Positions 44,408-52,730 of a DNA stretch of 64,000 nucleotides are shown piece after piece; positions within the stretch are counted from its first letter, which is position 1, and every line of letters begins with the position of its first letter. The translations under genes were made by a program, and so were the position numbers. A model generated the notes under the pieces. The model saw only the letters and a list, made by a program, of their open reading frames with translations, was not told the DNA's origin and ran no database searches. The DNA is from Methanocella_A sp049676595 (lineage in GTDB: Archaea; Halobacteriota; Methanocellia; Methanocellales; Methanocellaceae), in contig NZ_CP187259.1 in NCBI RefSeq assembly GCF_049676595.1, positions 496,001 to 560,000 of the forward strand. Reading direction: 5' to 3'.

Positions 44408-45469
44408 CGGAGCTGTCTTGACTATTTTATGCGCCTTGCCGTAGGTGTACCAGATGCGGCACGCGCCTTCGCTGGAGACCATACAGGCGCCCACCGGCTT
44501 CAGCGGGGTGCAGGCCTTGCCGAACAGCTTGCAGTCGGTCGGCTCTTTGATGCCTCTCAGCAGTTCGTTGCACAGGCACCCGGTGGTGCACTTGACGTCC
44601 TTGAGCTCGATGCCGAACTTTTTGATGGCGTCGTACTTCTCGAACTGGGACTTGAGTTTGTAGCCCGAGTCGGGGATGACCGGGAAGCCTCTCCACATGA
44701 TGTCGCAGGGCTCGAAAACCTCGGCCATCATCTTCTGGGCCTTGAGGTTGCCTTCGGGCTTGACGGCGCTGGCATACGCGTTCTCGACGACAGCGCGGCC
44801 TTCGACGATCTGTTTTACCAGTAAATATAGTCCGTACAGGACTTCCATGGCGTCGAACCCGGCGATGACCTGGGGAACGGGGAAGGCCTCGTACTCGTGG
44901 ATGCCCATGATGGTGCACACGTGGCCCGGCAACAGGAAGCCGTTCAGGTTGGCCTCGCCCTGCTGCATCAGCCACTTCATGGCGGGCGGGACGAGCCTGT
45001 GGGAGACTATGATCGAGAAGTTTTCGGGCGGGTTCAGCAATAACACGGCGGCAGTGGTCGGCGCGGTGGTCTCGAAGCCCACGGCCATGAACACGACTTC
45101 CTTCTCAGGAGTCTGCTTTGCGATGTCGACCGCCTGGGCGATGCTCTGGACGATGCGGATGTCGCCTACTGTATCATATAACGAGGACTTGGTGCCGGGC
45201 ACCCTTAAAAGGTCGCCGTAGGTGCAGATGATCTTGCCTTGCTCAGCTAATTCCACGCAGGCGTCGATCTCGCTCTGGGGGGTGACGCACACCGGGCACC
45301 CGGGGCCCATGACTACCTTAACATTAGGGGGAAGTAATGAGCGGATGCCGCTCTTGGTTATCGTGTACTCGTGGGTGCCGCACACGTGCATGATCTTGAT
45401 CTCTCTCCCGGCCGCGAGCTTCTCGATCTGCTCGGCGAGGGCTTTTGCCGCCTGCTCCTGTCCTGTCAT
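44396..45469 (-). CDS. hypD: Hydrogenase maturation protein HypD
   Basis: The 357-residue HypD carries the iron-centre motifs: VCGTHEYTI, MGPGCPVCVTP, and the C-terminal [4Fe-4S] cysteines in TTGCLCNELLRG, C-K-L-F-G-K-A-C and VGACMVSSEGACRIWY. With HypC and the HypE/HypF cyanide supply it assembles Fe(CN)2CO for [NiFe] hydrogenases, which hydrogenotrophic methanogens need. Its ATG 45469 lies 8 bp downstream of the nadA stop codon, so the two genes are in one operon. The pairing with NadA may simply reflect a shared requirement for iron-sulfur chemistry. Confidence 0.95.
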   Translation of the reverse strand: MTGQEQAAKALAEQIEKLAAGREIKIMHVCGTHEYTITKSGIRSLLPPNVKVVMGPGCPVCVTPQSEIDACVELAEQGKIICTYGDLLRVPGTKSSLYDTVGDIRIVQSIAQAVDIAKQTPEKEVVFMAVGFETTAPTTAAVLLLNPPENFSIIVSHRLVPPAMKWLMQQGEANLNGFLLPGHVCTIMGIHEYEAFPVPQVIAGFDAMEVLYGLYLLVKQIVEGRAVVENAYASAVKPEGNLKAQKMMAEVFEPCDIMWRGFPVIPDSGYKLKSQFEKYDAIKKFGIELKDVKCTTGCLCNELLRGIKEPTDCKLFGKACTPLKPVGACMVSSEGACRIWYTYGKAHKIVKTAPASP

Positions 45470-45477
45470 AAGTATCT

Positions 45478-46380
45478 CTAACCTCTGCCGATTTCCAGCA
45501 TTCTGTCCAGTGCTTTTTTCGCGTCAATACGAATAGTTTCCGGTATCCTGATCTCGGTCTTCATGTCCCGGAGGCTGTCCCTGATCGTCTCGAGGGTGTT
45601 CATCTTCATGTTAGGGCAGACCACATAATTGGAGACGGGGTAGAAGTTCTTGCCCGGGTTCTCCTTCTTGAGCCGGTGGATGATGCCTACCTCGGTGCCG
45701 ATGACCAGGTCCTTCGTAGTCGTTTTCGCATACTTGAGCATGCCGTCCGTGGAGTAGACGCCGTCCGCGAGGGCGATGACTTCCTGCCGGCACTCCGGAT
45801 GCACGATGATCTCCGCCCCGGGGTGGTCCATCTTAGAGATCAGGATGTCCCCGGCGGTGATCTGGTGGTGGGTCGGACAGAAGCCGTTCCACGGGTAAAT
45901 CTTCTTCTTGGTGAAGCGCTGCGTATACGTGGCCAGGTTGTAGTCCGGCACGTGCAGGACCTCGTCCTGCTCCAGCGCGTTGACGATTTTAATGGAGTTG
46001 GAGGACGTGCAGCACACGTCGCTCTCCGCCTTGACCGCCGCGGAAGAATTAACATAACAGACCACGGCCGCGTCGGGGTGCTCTTTCTTGAAGAGCTGCA
46101 GCTGCAGCGGCGTAATCATCGCCGACATCGGGCAGCCCGCCTCCGGCTTAGGGTTGAGGACAATCTTGTCCGGGTTCAGGATGGCGGCGGACTCTGCCAT
46201 GAAGTCCACGCCGCAAAACACGATAACCTCGGCGTCGACCTCCACGGCCTTCTGGCTCAAGCCAAAAGAATCGCCGCAGTAGTCGGCGATGTCCTGCACC
46301 TCCCCACGCTGGTAGTTGTGGGCGAGGATGACCGCCTTCCGCTCTTTTTTAAGTTGTAAGATTTCTTCTGCGAGGCTCAT
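45478..46380 (-). CDS. nadA: Quinolinate synthase NadA
   Basis: The 300-residue NadA has KAVILAHNYQRGEVQDIADY at the substrate site. Cysteines for the oxygen-sensitive [4Fe-4S] cluster lie in VVCYVNSSAAVKAESDV, VHPECRQEV and VCPNMKMNTLETI. It condenses iminoaspartate with dihydroxyacetone phosphate to give quinolinate for NAD synthesis. The usual partners (nadB/aspartate dehydrogenase, nadC) are not in this window. The start ATG 46380 is preceded by a short AT-rich region, and the next 980 bp are non-coding. It is the first gene of the operon with hypD. Confidence 0.95.
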   Translation of the reverse strand: MSLAEEILQLKKERKAVILAHNYQRGEVQDIADYCGDSFGLSQKAVEVDAEVIVFCGVDFMAESAAILNPDKIVLNPKPEAGCPMSAMITPLQLQLFKKEHPDAAVVCYVNSSAAVKAESDVCCTSSNSIKIVNALEQDEVLHVPDYNLATYTQRFTKKKIYPWNGFCPTHHQITAGDILISKMDHPGAEIIVHPECRQEVIALADGVYSTDGMLKYAKTTTKDLVIGTEVGIIHRLKKENPGKNFYPVSNYVVCPNMKMNTLETIRDSLRDMKTEIRIPETIRIDAKKALDRMLEIGRG

Positions 46381-47362
46381 AAGACACTACTCATCAGAAT
46401 TTTTGAGTAAAATGGATGTGCTTCGCATTAAATGTATGCTTCGTAATGCTTGCCTAACAAAAGCTATTCTCATAAATCCTAATAAACGAATGGTATACAA
46501 CTGTGCGGGCGGATAAGCCACTATATACGCCTATCCTGTAACCTGTCCCCGGCCGCTAGATAGCGATCATCGGGCTTCTTCTTCTCGTGTCTGCGGCGGC
46601 CGTGGCCGTATCAGGATGTGCCGTGACGGGTTGTAATTTTCTCGCGCCCTCTACTCTAAATATAAATCTCTGCGCTCTCAGGTGTTCCCGTGCTTGTTCA
46701 GCTTGGGGTTGGTAAGCTGCCCGGTGCTCTGGCCTTGTATAGGCTCTCGTGGGTAGCACGAAGACATAAAATCTTTTTTAGAGTGACACGAAATGCTCGA
46801 ATGCTCAAAGTTCACGGTTAAAACACGAATTGCACTAAGACACCGGTTAAAGCTCGAAGGACACGAACGGCACGGTCTAATAACACGAACAAGTTCCGCG
46901 AAAACCCTAAGACACCAAGTTAAGACAAACAACCGTTTCGCCTTACACTTGCCACGACTACTGCGCCCATGAGGCCGCATAATAATCCTGATGCCGGTCT
47001 TCGATGACAACCGCTTGTTCAGCTGTGTTTTAGTTTGGTGTCTTTGAGTATTCGCGGAACTTGTTCGTGTTTTAAGGCCGTGCCCTTCGTGCTTTTTTTC
47101 GATTAGTAGTGCCTTCGTGCAGTTCGTGTTTTAGCCGTGTACCTTAGAGTCTTAGTCTTTTAGTGTCCCTCTAAAAAAGTAGTTTCGTGTTTTTGTGCTA
47201 CCCACGATAGCTTAAACAAGGCGGTAACACTGGACCACAGGTTACATCCCGGGCACTGGGATACGGGGAATCTGTGATTAAGCATTCTCTGTGCATCTCT
47301 GTGCCCTCTATGGTGAGTAATCGCCGTGCCGTTGTGGTTCTTTCTTAACGCTAAGGTAGTCT
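46381..47362. repeat. Long non-coding gap; large imperfect inverted repeat at 46745-47215
   Basis: The left arm (about 46745-46940) reads TGGGTAGCACGAAGACATAA, with repeated ACACGAA words and AACACGAACAAGTTCCGCG (46882-46900). The right arm (about 47010-47215) is its reverse complement in the same word order: CGCGGAACTTGTTCGTGTT (47053-47071) and TGCTACCCACGATAG near the end. The arms are diverged and about 200 bp each. The rest (46381-46745) contains only the nadA promoter region; 47216-47362 is unremarkable. No convincing gene is present. Confidence 0.82.
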
Positions 47363-48022
47363 TTATGCAGTGAGCAAGTATAGCAGCGTCCCGGTCACGA
47401 AGGTCTCCAGGAACGCGGCGATGAGCAGCAGCGGCGCGATCCAGAAGATGAACACCAGCAACGCCTCCCGAAGGTCCTTCCAGATGTACTTCGCCCCGCT
47501 GTCCAGCTTCGTCAGCGCGTCGATCTTGAACACCGAGCCCGTCGCCGACAGGATCGCCCTCATCATGTCCGTCCCCAGCTTGAGGCCGATGGCCGCCGAT
47601 ATGAGGACCATGGGCATCTCGACGACCCCGTGGGGCACGATGCCGACGATCACGTAGAGTATGCCGGTCTTGACGAACGTCGCCCCTACCACGATGCCGA
47701 TGACGAACCCGTTGGCGATGATGAAGATGATCGGCGCTATGCCCAGCGCCAGGCCGAGCACGACGGTTAAAAAGCACTTGATGGCGTTGTTCTCGAAGAT
47801 GGCCAGCGTCAGGCCCAGCGGCGACATTTCCTTGAGCGGCCCTACTTCTTCCTTGAAGCCCGAGATTGTGCTCTCGGTGAAAGCCGGGTAAGCAGTGGCC
47901 ACCACAAAGCCCATGGCCATGAATATCGCGAACAGCAGGATGACCGCCCCGAGGTGCCACCTCAGCCTGTACACGTACCCGGCGAAATCCCCCGGACCAG
48001 GTATCCGGTTCTCGAACGTCAC
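47363..48022 (-). CDS. SpoIIM/DUF95-family integral membrane protein (copy 1)
   Basis: The 219-residue protein has about five membrane segments. The signatures include FENNAIKCFLTVVLGLALGIAPIIFIIANGFVIGIVVG and IVPHGVVEMPMVLISAAIGLKLG, the 'PHGxxEhP' motif of SpoIIM-related archaeal proteins. GTG 48022 is preceded by a strong GGAGGGGGCGCA. SpoIIM in sporulating bacteria helps remodel membrane and wall; the archaeal role is unknown. It is upstream-adjacent to a paralog in the same orientation, separated by a small palindrome. Confidence 0.85.
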   Translation of the reverse strand: MTFENRIPGPGDFAGYVYRLRWHLGAVILLFAIFMAMGFVVATAYPAFTESTISGFKEEVGPLKEMSPLGLTLAIFENNAIKCFLTVVLGLALGIAPIIFIIANGFVIGIVVGATFVKTGILYVIVGIVPHGVVEMPMVLISAAIGLKLGTDMMRAILSATGSVFKIDALTKLDSGAKYIWKDLREALLVFIFWIAPLLLIAAFLETFVTGTLLYLLTA

Positions 48023-48169
48023 TGCGCCCCCTCCGTGAAAATTAGGAGCCGGTTGCCTCTGTCCATGCCGACCATACGAACTTAAATTAAAATATTAATA
48101 TATATAATGTTGACGTGCATAAAAGGCTGGAAGAAGGGCAGGCGATACGGCAAAAATGGGTTGATTTTA

Positions 48170-48237
48170 AATCGCAAAGGCGCAAAGAAGGTTATATGAT
48201 CAACTTTGCGCCTTTGCGTCCTTGCGTCTTTGCGATT
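48170..48237. repeat. Small inverted repeat (AATCGCAAAGGCGCAAAG)
   Basis: AATCGCAAAGGCGCAAAG (48170-48187) pairs with CTTTGCGCCTTTGCG and CTTTGCGATT at its outer end (48228-48237), leaving a ~15-nt loop. The words CGCAAAG are tandemly repeated in both arms, as in the larger palindromes of this window. It lies in the gap between the two SpoIIM-type genes. Confidence 0.85.
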
Positions 48238-48290
48238 CAAGAACGAGGCCTCCCGGGGCCGGGCAATGCGGGTTACAGCTTTTAAGATTA

Positions 48291-48902
48291 TTAACCCATA
48301 AGGAAGTAGACCAGCGCCAGCGTCACGTAGCTCTCGACGAACGCGGCCACGAACAGAAGTGGCACCAGCCAGACGACGAAGACCGACACGCCGTCGATCA
48401 GCTCCTTTTTGAGGTCCACTGCCTGCCGGAGGAGGGCCATGAGGATGCAGTGCCCGAACCGGAGGCCGATGGCGGCGGAGATAGCGACCACGGGTACCTC
48501 GATGATGCCGTGGGGGAGCAGGGCCACTATGATGAACAGCGGGCCTGCGTTTATGACGGAGAGCGCGATGACCAGGCCCATGGCGAGGCCGTTGACGAAT
48601 ATGATGAGTAATGGCAGCAGGCCGAGCCCGAGGCCGAGCGCCACCGAGAGCAGGCAGGCCCGGGTGTTGTTCAGGAAGATGCCGATCATCAGATCGAACT
48701 GCGATGCGGAGAGCAGAGGCTTCATCTGGTTACTGATGACCTCCACAAACTGCCGGCTCTCCTCGGGCAAGGCCACGGCCATAGTGGCGCCGATGATGGT
48801 CGAGAAGAGCCAGAGCGCGGCTATCACTAAGATGTAGGCCCTGATCTGGTAAAGGTAGGCCACGAAGGTCCGCGGCCCCGGAAGTAGCGTTTTTACTGTC
48901 AT
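48291..48902 (-). CDS. SpoIIM/DUF95-family integral membrane protein (copy 2)
   Basis: The 203-residue paralog of the 47363 gene has the shared LNNTRACLLSVALGLGLGLLPLLIIFVNGLAMGLVIAL and LLPHGIIEVPVVAISAAIGLRFG signatures and the same helix order. The two copies are clearly diverged (about one third to one half identical by eye). ATG 48902 overlaps the stop of the upstream DUF63 gene by four bases (48899-48902). This places it in an operon with DUF63 and probably with the other SpoIIM gene. Confidence 0.85.
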   Translation of the reverse strand: MTVKTLLPGPRTFVAYLYQIRAYILVIAALWLFSTIIGATMAVALPEESRQFVEVISNQMKPLLSASQFDLMIGIFLNNTRACLLSVALGLGLGLLPLLIIFVNGLAMGLVIALSVINAGPLFIIVALLPHGIIEVPVVAISAAIGLRFGHCILMALLRQAVDLKKELIDGVSVFVVWLVPLLFVAAFVESYVTLALVYFLMG

Positions 48903-49747
48903 GCTGATACGAACGTCATGTGGAGCGTGTTCCGGATGCCGGGGCCTGCGCCGAGGACCAGGAGCACGAACTTGATGCCGTAGTACATCTGCGGGTCATC
49001 TTTGAAATACTTCTCTATGATGTAGATGACCGGGATGAACACTGCCAGCTTCAGCGCGTACATGACGAACGAGGTGCCGAACAGGCCAATGAAGAATACC
49101 GGGACGACGTGCTCCTCGTACCACCCGCCGACGAGGTCGATCGCGGTGAAGGTGGAGCTGGCGTCGAACATGTGGGCGGCGAGGATGGCGATGTTGAGCT
49201 TGTTGGTGAGGAAGTCAATTTTCAGGTGCCTGGCGATCACGTAGATCGAGGCGGTGAAGGTGGCCGCCAGCAGGATGATGACGATCGGGGCCCACCACAG
49301 CCGAACCTCTTTGGTGAACAGGAGGCCTAGAACGATAACTATGCCGACGACTCCGGTCCAGAAATACGGCTTGGAGTAGTCCTTGACGATGCCCGCCCGC
49401 TGCAGGCCGAGGCATGTCAGCAGCACGGCGGCGGTGATGACGAAGGCGAGGACGTAGACGAACGGGGTGATGAACATGTAGCTGAGGGGCGGCTGCACGA
49501 GCTGTACGTCCTGCACGACCCGGAGCGAGGCGCCTACCAGGATGAACGGTACTGTGGAGACGACGAACTTCTCGTCGATCTTGACTTTCAGCATGTCCAT
49601 TAACTTTAATATTGCGAAGAGGCTTATACCAAGGATAATGGCATAGGTGACGGTGTTTACCGGGTTGTAGCCCTCACCGGCATACACGATGGGGTGGATG
49701 TAATACTTGTAGACGAACTCGCCAATGTCAAACGACAACATGTTCAC
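48899..49747 (-). CDS. DUF63-family integral membrane protein
   Basis: The 282 residues form about eight hydrophobic segments and are typical of DUF63, a family restricted to archaea. The N-terminus (MLSFDIGEFVYKYYIHPI, then VVYAGEGYNPVNTVTYA) and LNIAILAAHMFDASSTFTAIDLVGGWYEEH match its character. Members have no assigned function. It is the first gene of an operon running into the SpoIIM-like pair. It shares an ~80-bp divergent promoter region with the glycerol-1-phosphate dehydrogenase gene, which suggests a link with membrane lipid synthesis (inference). Confidence 0.85.
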   Translation of the reverse strand: MNMLSFDIGEFVYKYYIHPIVYAGEGYNPVNTVTYAIILGISLFAILKLMDMLKVKIDEKFVVSTVPFILVGASLRVVQDVQLVQPPLSYMFITPFVYVLAFVITAAVLLTCLGLQRAGIVKDYSKPYFWTGVVGIVIVLGLLFTKEVRLWWAPIVIILLAATFTASIYVIARHLKIDFLTNKLNIAILAAHMFDASSTFTAIDLVGGWYEEHVVPVFFIGLFGTSFVMYALKLAVFIPVIYIIEKYFKDDPQMYYGIKFVLLVLGAGPGIRNTLHMTFVSA

Positions 49748-49827
49748 CTTGGGGTGTTAATACGAGCAACAGTGACATAAATGTATCCAAAGGGGAAACA
49801 AACGTCTCCAAGCACAGCGAGCGGTGG

Positions 49828-50865
49828 ATGCAGCTTCCCCGGAACGTCATCGCGGGGCCGGGAGCTGTCCGGAGCGTAGGCGACCTGTGCAGGAGCATGC
49901 GCCTCAAGGGCAGGGGGCTTATCGTTACAGGTAAGACCACCAAACAGATCGCCGGTGATGCGGTTGCCGATTCGCTCAGGGAAGCGGGCTATGGCGCGGA
50001 CTTTTTGCTCGTAGAGAACGCGACCATGGAGAACGTGGAGCTGGCAAAAGCCACCGCCAGGGAACTGAAAGCCGACTTTCTGCTGGGCGTGGGCGGGGGC
50101 AAGACCATCGATATCGCCAAGCTGGCCTCGACCCGGCTCAACATGTACTACCTGAGCATCCCCACGGCAGCGTCCCACGACGGCATAGCGTCGTCCAGAG
50201 CCTCCATCCGCCACGACGGCGAGACCGTCTCCATCCAGGCAGAGGCACCCCTCTGCGTCCTGGCCGATACCAGCATCATCGTGAAATCGCCTTACAGGCT
50301 GCTGGCCGCGGGCTGCGGCGACGTCATCTCCAACTATACCGCCGTCCTGGACTGGAAGCTCGCGTCCCGCCTCAGGAACGTCTACTTCTCCGAGTACGCA
50401 GCGGCTCTGTCCCAGATGACCGCCCAGATCGTCGTCGACTCGGCGCACATGATCCGGCCTGGCCTGGAGGAGTCCGCCCAGGAAATCGTCAAGGCGCTGG
50501 TCTCGTCCAGCGTGGCCATGAGCATAGCAGGCTCCTCCGCGCCTGCCAGCGGCAGCGAGCACAAGTTCTCCCACGTGCTGGACAAGATCGCCCCGAAGCC
50601 CGCCCTCCACGGCGAGCAGTGCGGCCTGGGGACCATCCTGATGATGTACCTCCACGGGGGCGACTGGCAGAACATCCGCAACGCCTTAAAGACGATTGGC
50701 GCCCCGGTCACCGCCCGGGAGATGGGCATCGAGGACCGGTACATCCTCCAGGCGATGACCGAAGCCCACAAGATCCGGCCCGAGCGGTACACGATCCTCG
50801 GCGACACTGGTATCACCCTCGAGGCGGCGGAGAAAGTGGCCAGGGCTACCGGGGTCATAGAGTAA
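49828..50865 (+). CDS. egsA: sn-Glycerol-1-phosphate dehydrogenase
   Basis: The 345-residue archaeal enzyme shows the NAD(P)-binding glycine motif GVGGGKTIDIAKL and the active-site loop TAASHDGIASSRASI. Metal-binding Asp/His residues lie in VDSAHMIRPGLEES, SGSEHKFSHVLD and HGEQCGLG. It converts dihydroxyacetone phosphate to sn-glycerol-1-phosphate, setting the stereochemistry of archaeal lipid backbones. ATG 49828 is the first start in frame; homologs often begin slightly upstream at a KWMQLPR-like motif, and here the frame stays open (ERWMQLPR) without a start codon. It is divergent from DUF63. Confidence 0.96.
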   Translation: MQLPRNVIAGPGAVRSVGDLCRSMRLKGRGLIVTGKTTKQIAGDAVADSLREAGYGADFLLVENATMENVELAKATARELKADFLLGVGGGKTIDIAKLASTRLNMYYLSIPTAASHDGIASSRASIRHDGETVSIQAEAPLCVLADTSIIVKSPYRLLAAGCGDVISNYTAVLDWKLASRLRNVYFSEYAAALSQMTAQIVVDSAHMIRPGLEESAQEIVKALVSSSVAMSIAGSSAPASGSEHKFSHVLDKIAPKPALHGEQCGLGTILMMYLHGGDWQNIRNALKTIGAPVTAREMGIEDRYILQAMTEAHKIRPERYTILGDTGITLEAAEKVARATGVIE

Positions 50866-50938
50866 GCAGCGAATAGAAAAAAGGGGCATCCGGGTGTCCG
50901 GACGTATTCCGCACCTGGCCCGGCAGCTCTAGTTTTTT

Positions 50939-51817
50939 TTAATACGAAGTCAGCTTGCTGATGACGTCCATGCGGGTGATCATGCCCTTGGGCCTGCCCT
51001 CTTCTGTGACCAGCAGCCTGCCGATCTTGTTCCGGTTCATGAGGGACACTGCCTCGTACATGGGCTTGTCAGACTCAATTGCGACTACTTTGGGCGTCAT
51101 GAACTCCGTGACCTTACTGCTACCCTTGTCTGCAGAGATGGCCCGGCCTATGTCCGTATAGGTGATGATGCCAACAATCTTGCCTCCCTCCTCTACCGGG
51201 ACCCCGTGGATGTCGTTCCTGGCAAGCGTGACCAGAGCTTCCTTGATCGTAGCGGTGGTGGGTATGGTAATCAGCCGGTGATTAATGTAGTCCTTCACAG
51301 GCTTTTTAGGCAGGGAGATCATTTCCGTGATGCTCAGCAGCACAATGCCGCTGATATCATCCCGGCCTACTACGTCGCCTCTGACCATCAGCTTGTTGAC
51401 CGGGGTAGGGCCGATCTGGATGGTGTCTCCCACGTCGAAGTTCCGGATGTCCCCCAGGATCTTGATGCTGGCACGGCACATGTCCGGATGCCTGACGGTG
51501 TTAAGGTCAATGTCAGCTACGTTGGTGTTTAGCACACGTTCCCCGTTACGGTATATTGGTACTTCCGCCTCTTTGTCCATGGGCGAGAGGTTCAGCGCCT
51601 GGTAGGCGGAGCTGGTCGCCTTGTAGCCGCCCTTGGGGCCCGGTACGCCTTCCACAAGGCCCAGTGCTTTCAGCGACTGCATCTGGTTCCGGACGGTGCC
51701 GGGATTGCGGTCGATCCGCTCCGAGATTTCCTCTCCCTTGATGGCCCGGCCCTTCTCCCTGAATAAGTTGATTAGCGCAGATAAAATTTCTCTCTGGATT
51801 ACCGTCAGTTCAACCAT
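50939..51817 (-). CDS. Winged-helix regulator with C-terminal CBS pair
   Basis: The 292 residues run from a winged helix (about 1-70; LTVIQREILSALINLFREKG ... GTVRNQMQSLKALGLVEGVPGPKGGYK), through a middle domain (about 80-160), to two CBS domains (about 165-290; DYINHRLITIPTTATIKEALVTLARNDIHGVPV and FMTPKVVAIESDKPMYEAVSLMNRNKIGRLLV). CBS pairs bind adenosyl ligands such as AMP, ATP or SAM, so it probably senses energy or SAM status and binds DNA. ATG 51817 is chosen because the preceding GTGATG could serve as ribosome-binding site; ATG 51823 is possible. It is convergent with egsA. Confidence 0.9.
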   Translation of the reverse strand: MVELTVIQREILSALINLFREKGRAIKGEEISERIDRNPGTVRNQMQSLKALGLVEGVPGPKGGYKATSSAYQALNLSPMDKEAEVPIYRNGERVLNTNVADIDLNTVRHPDMCRASIKILGDIRNFDVGDTIQIGPTPVNKLMVRGDVVGRDDISGIVLLSITEMISLPKKPVKDYINHRLITIPTTATIKEALVTLARNDIHGVPVEEGGKIVGIITYTDIGRAISADKGSSKVTEFMTPKVVAIESDKPMYEAVSLMNRNKIGRLLVTEEGRPKGMITRMDVISKLTSY

Positions 51818-52020
51818 CGTCATCACGTCAATTGCCGAATTTAATCGTTTCTCTAACCTTCCAGATTATAATGTTTTTTCATTATATACTTTGCTAAGTA
51901 ACCATCTCCGGCGATCATCAATGCCGGGAACACTGGCCGGCCGGCATGGTTCCGGCGGTGCCTGTTATGCTGCCGCTCACAGAGATAAAATTGTCGATGA
52001 TCTCTCCGTCCGCACTAAGT

Positions 52021-52030
52021 GTTTATAATA
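52021..52030 (+). promoter_or_regulatory. TATA box of the FmdE-type gene
   Basis: GTTTATAATA lies about 30 bp before ATG 52058, so the transcript would be leaderless or nearly so. A separate minus-strand TATA word (about 51881-51891) serves the CBS gene. Confidence 0.55.
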
Positions 52031-52057
52031 TGACAGCGTACTGGATTTCGATCGACC

Positions 52058-52684
52058 ATGGGCTACCAGATCGACCCCGAATCGCACGGCTTCATTCTCC
52101 CGTTTTCCAGCGCGGTACAGTTTCACGGGCACATATGCCCCGGCCTTGCTATCGGCTACTACGCCTCGCACATCGGCATGCGCTGGCTGCACACCCACAT
52201 CAGCGACAACAGCGAGATCCTGGTGATGGTAGAGAACGCCGGGTGCGGAGTGGACGCGGTCCAGACGGTCACCGGCAGGACAGTCGGTAACGGGAACCTG
52301 ATCCTCTGCGACTACGGAAAGCAGGTCTATACTTTTTTGATTAAAGGTACCGGCAGAGGCTTACGCGTCTCGCTGAAGTCCGAGTTCACGGTTGATCGGC
52401 TCGACCCGGGGCTCGCCAGCCTGCAGGCGAGAGTCTCCGGCGATGAGGCGACTCCCGAGGAGGTTGTCGACCTCCCGCACCGCATCGAGCGGATCTGCCG
52501 GGCCATACTCGAGACGCCCGGCGATGTAGTGTTTGATATCCGGGAAGTGAACGAGGAGCACCGGGGCAGAGGACCCCGTGCGGGGGACGTAGTTTGCGCC
52601 CGCTGCGGCGAGCCGGTGAGCACGGACCGGGCGAAAAAGGAGAAAGATGGCTACTACTGTCAGCCCTGCCAGCGAAATGGCTGA
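52058..52684 (+). CDS. FmdE/FwdE-family protein (formylmethanofuran dehydrogenase-associated)
   Basis: The 208-residue protein opens with an FmdE domain (about 12-140; FHGHICPGLAIGYYASHIGM and VENAGCGVDAVQTVTGRTVGNGNL), the signature of the subunit found beside molybdenum formylmethanofuran dehydrogenase genes. At the C-terminus (about 180-208) is a small zinc ribbon (VCARCGEPVS ... YYCQPCQ). It is not in a formylmethanofuran dehydrogenase operon here; it stands alone between the CBS regulator and the sensor kinase. It may deliver or insert a metal or molybdopterin-type cofactor, but the role is not established for the family. Confidence 0.88.
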   Translation: MGYQIDPESHGFILPFSSAVQFHGHICPGLAIGYYASHIGMRWLHTHISDNSEILVMVENAGCGVDAVQTVTGRTVGNGNLILCDYGKQVYTFLIKGTGRGLRVSLKSEFTVDRLDPGLASLQARVSGDEATPEEVVDLPHRIERICRAILETPGDVVFDIREVNEEHRGRGPRAGDVVCARCGEPVSTDRAKKEKDGYYCQPCQRNG

Positions 52685-52730
52685 CCTTTTCTCGACAGCT
52701 TATCCCGCGAGCCCGGCCGAACAGCTCTTA

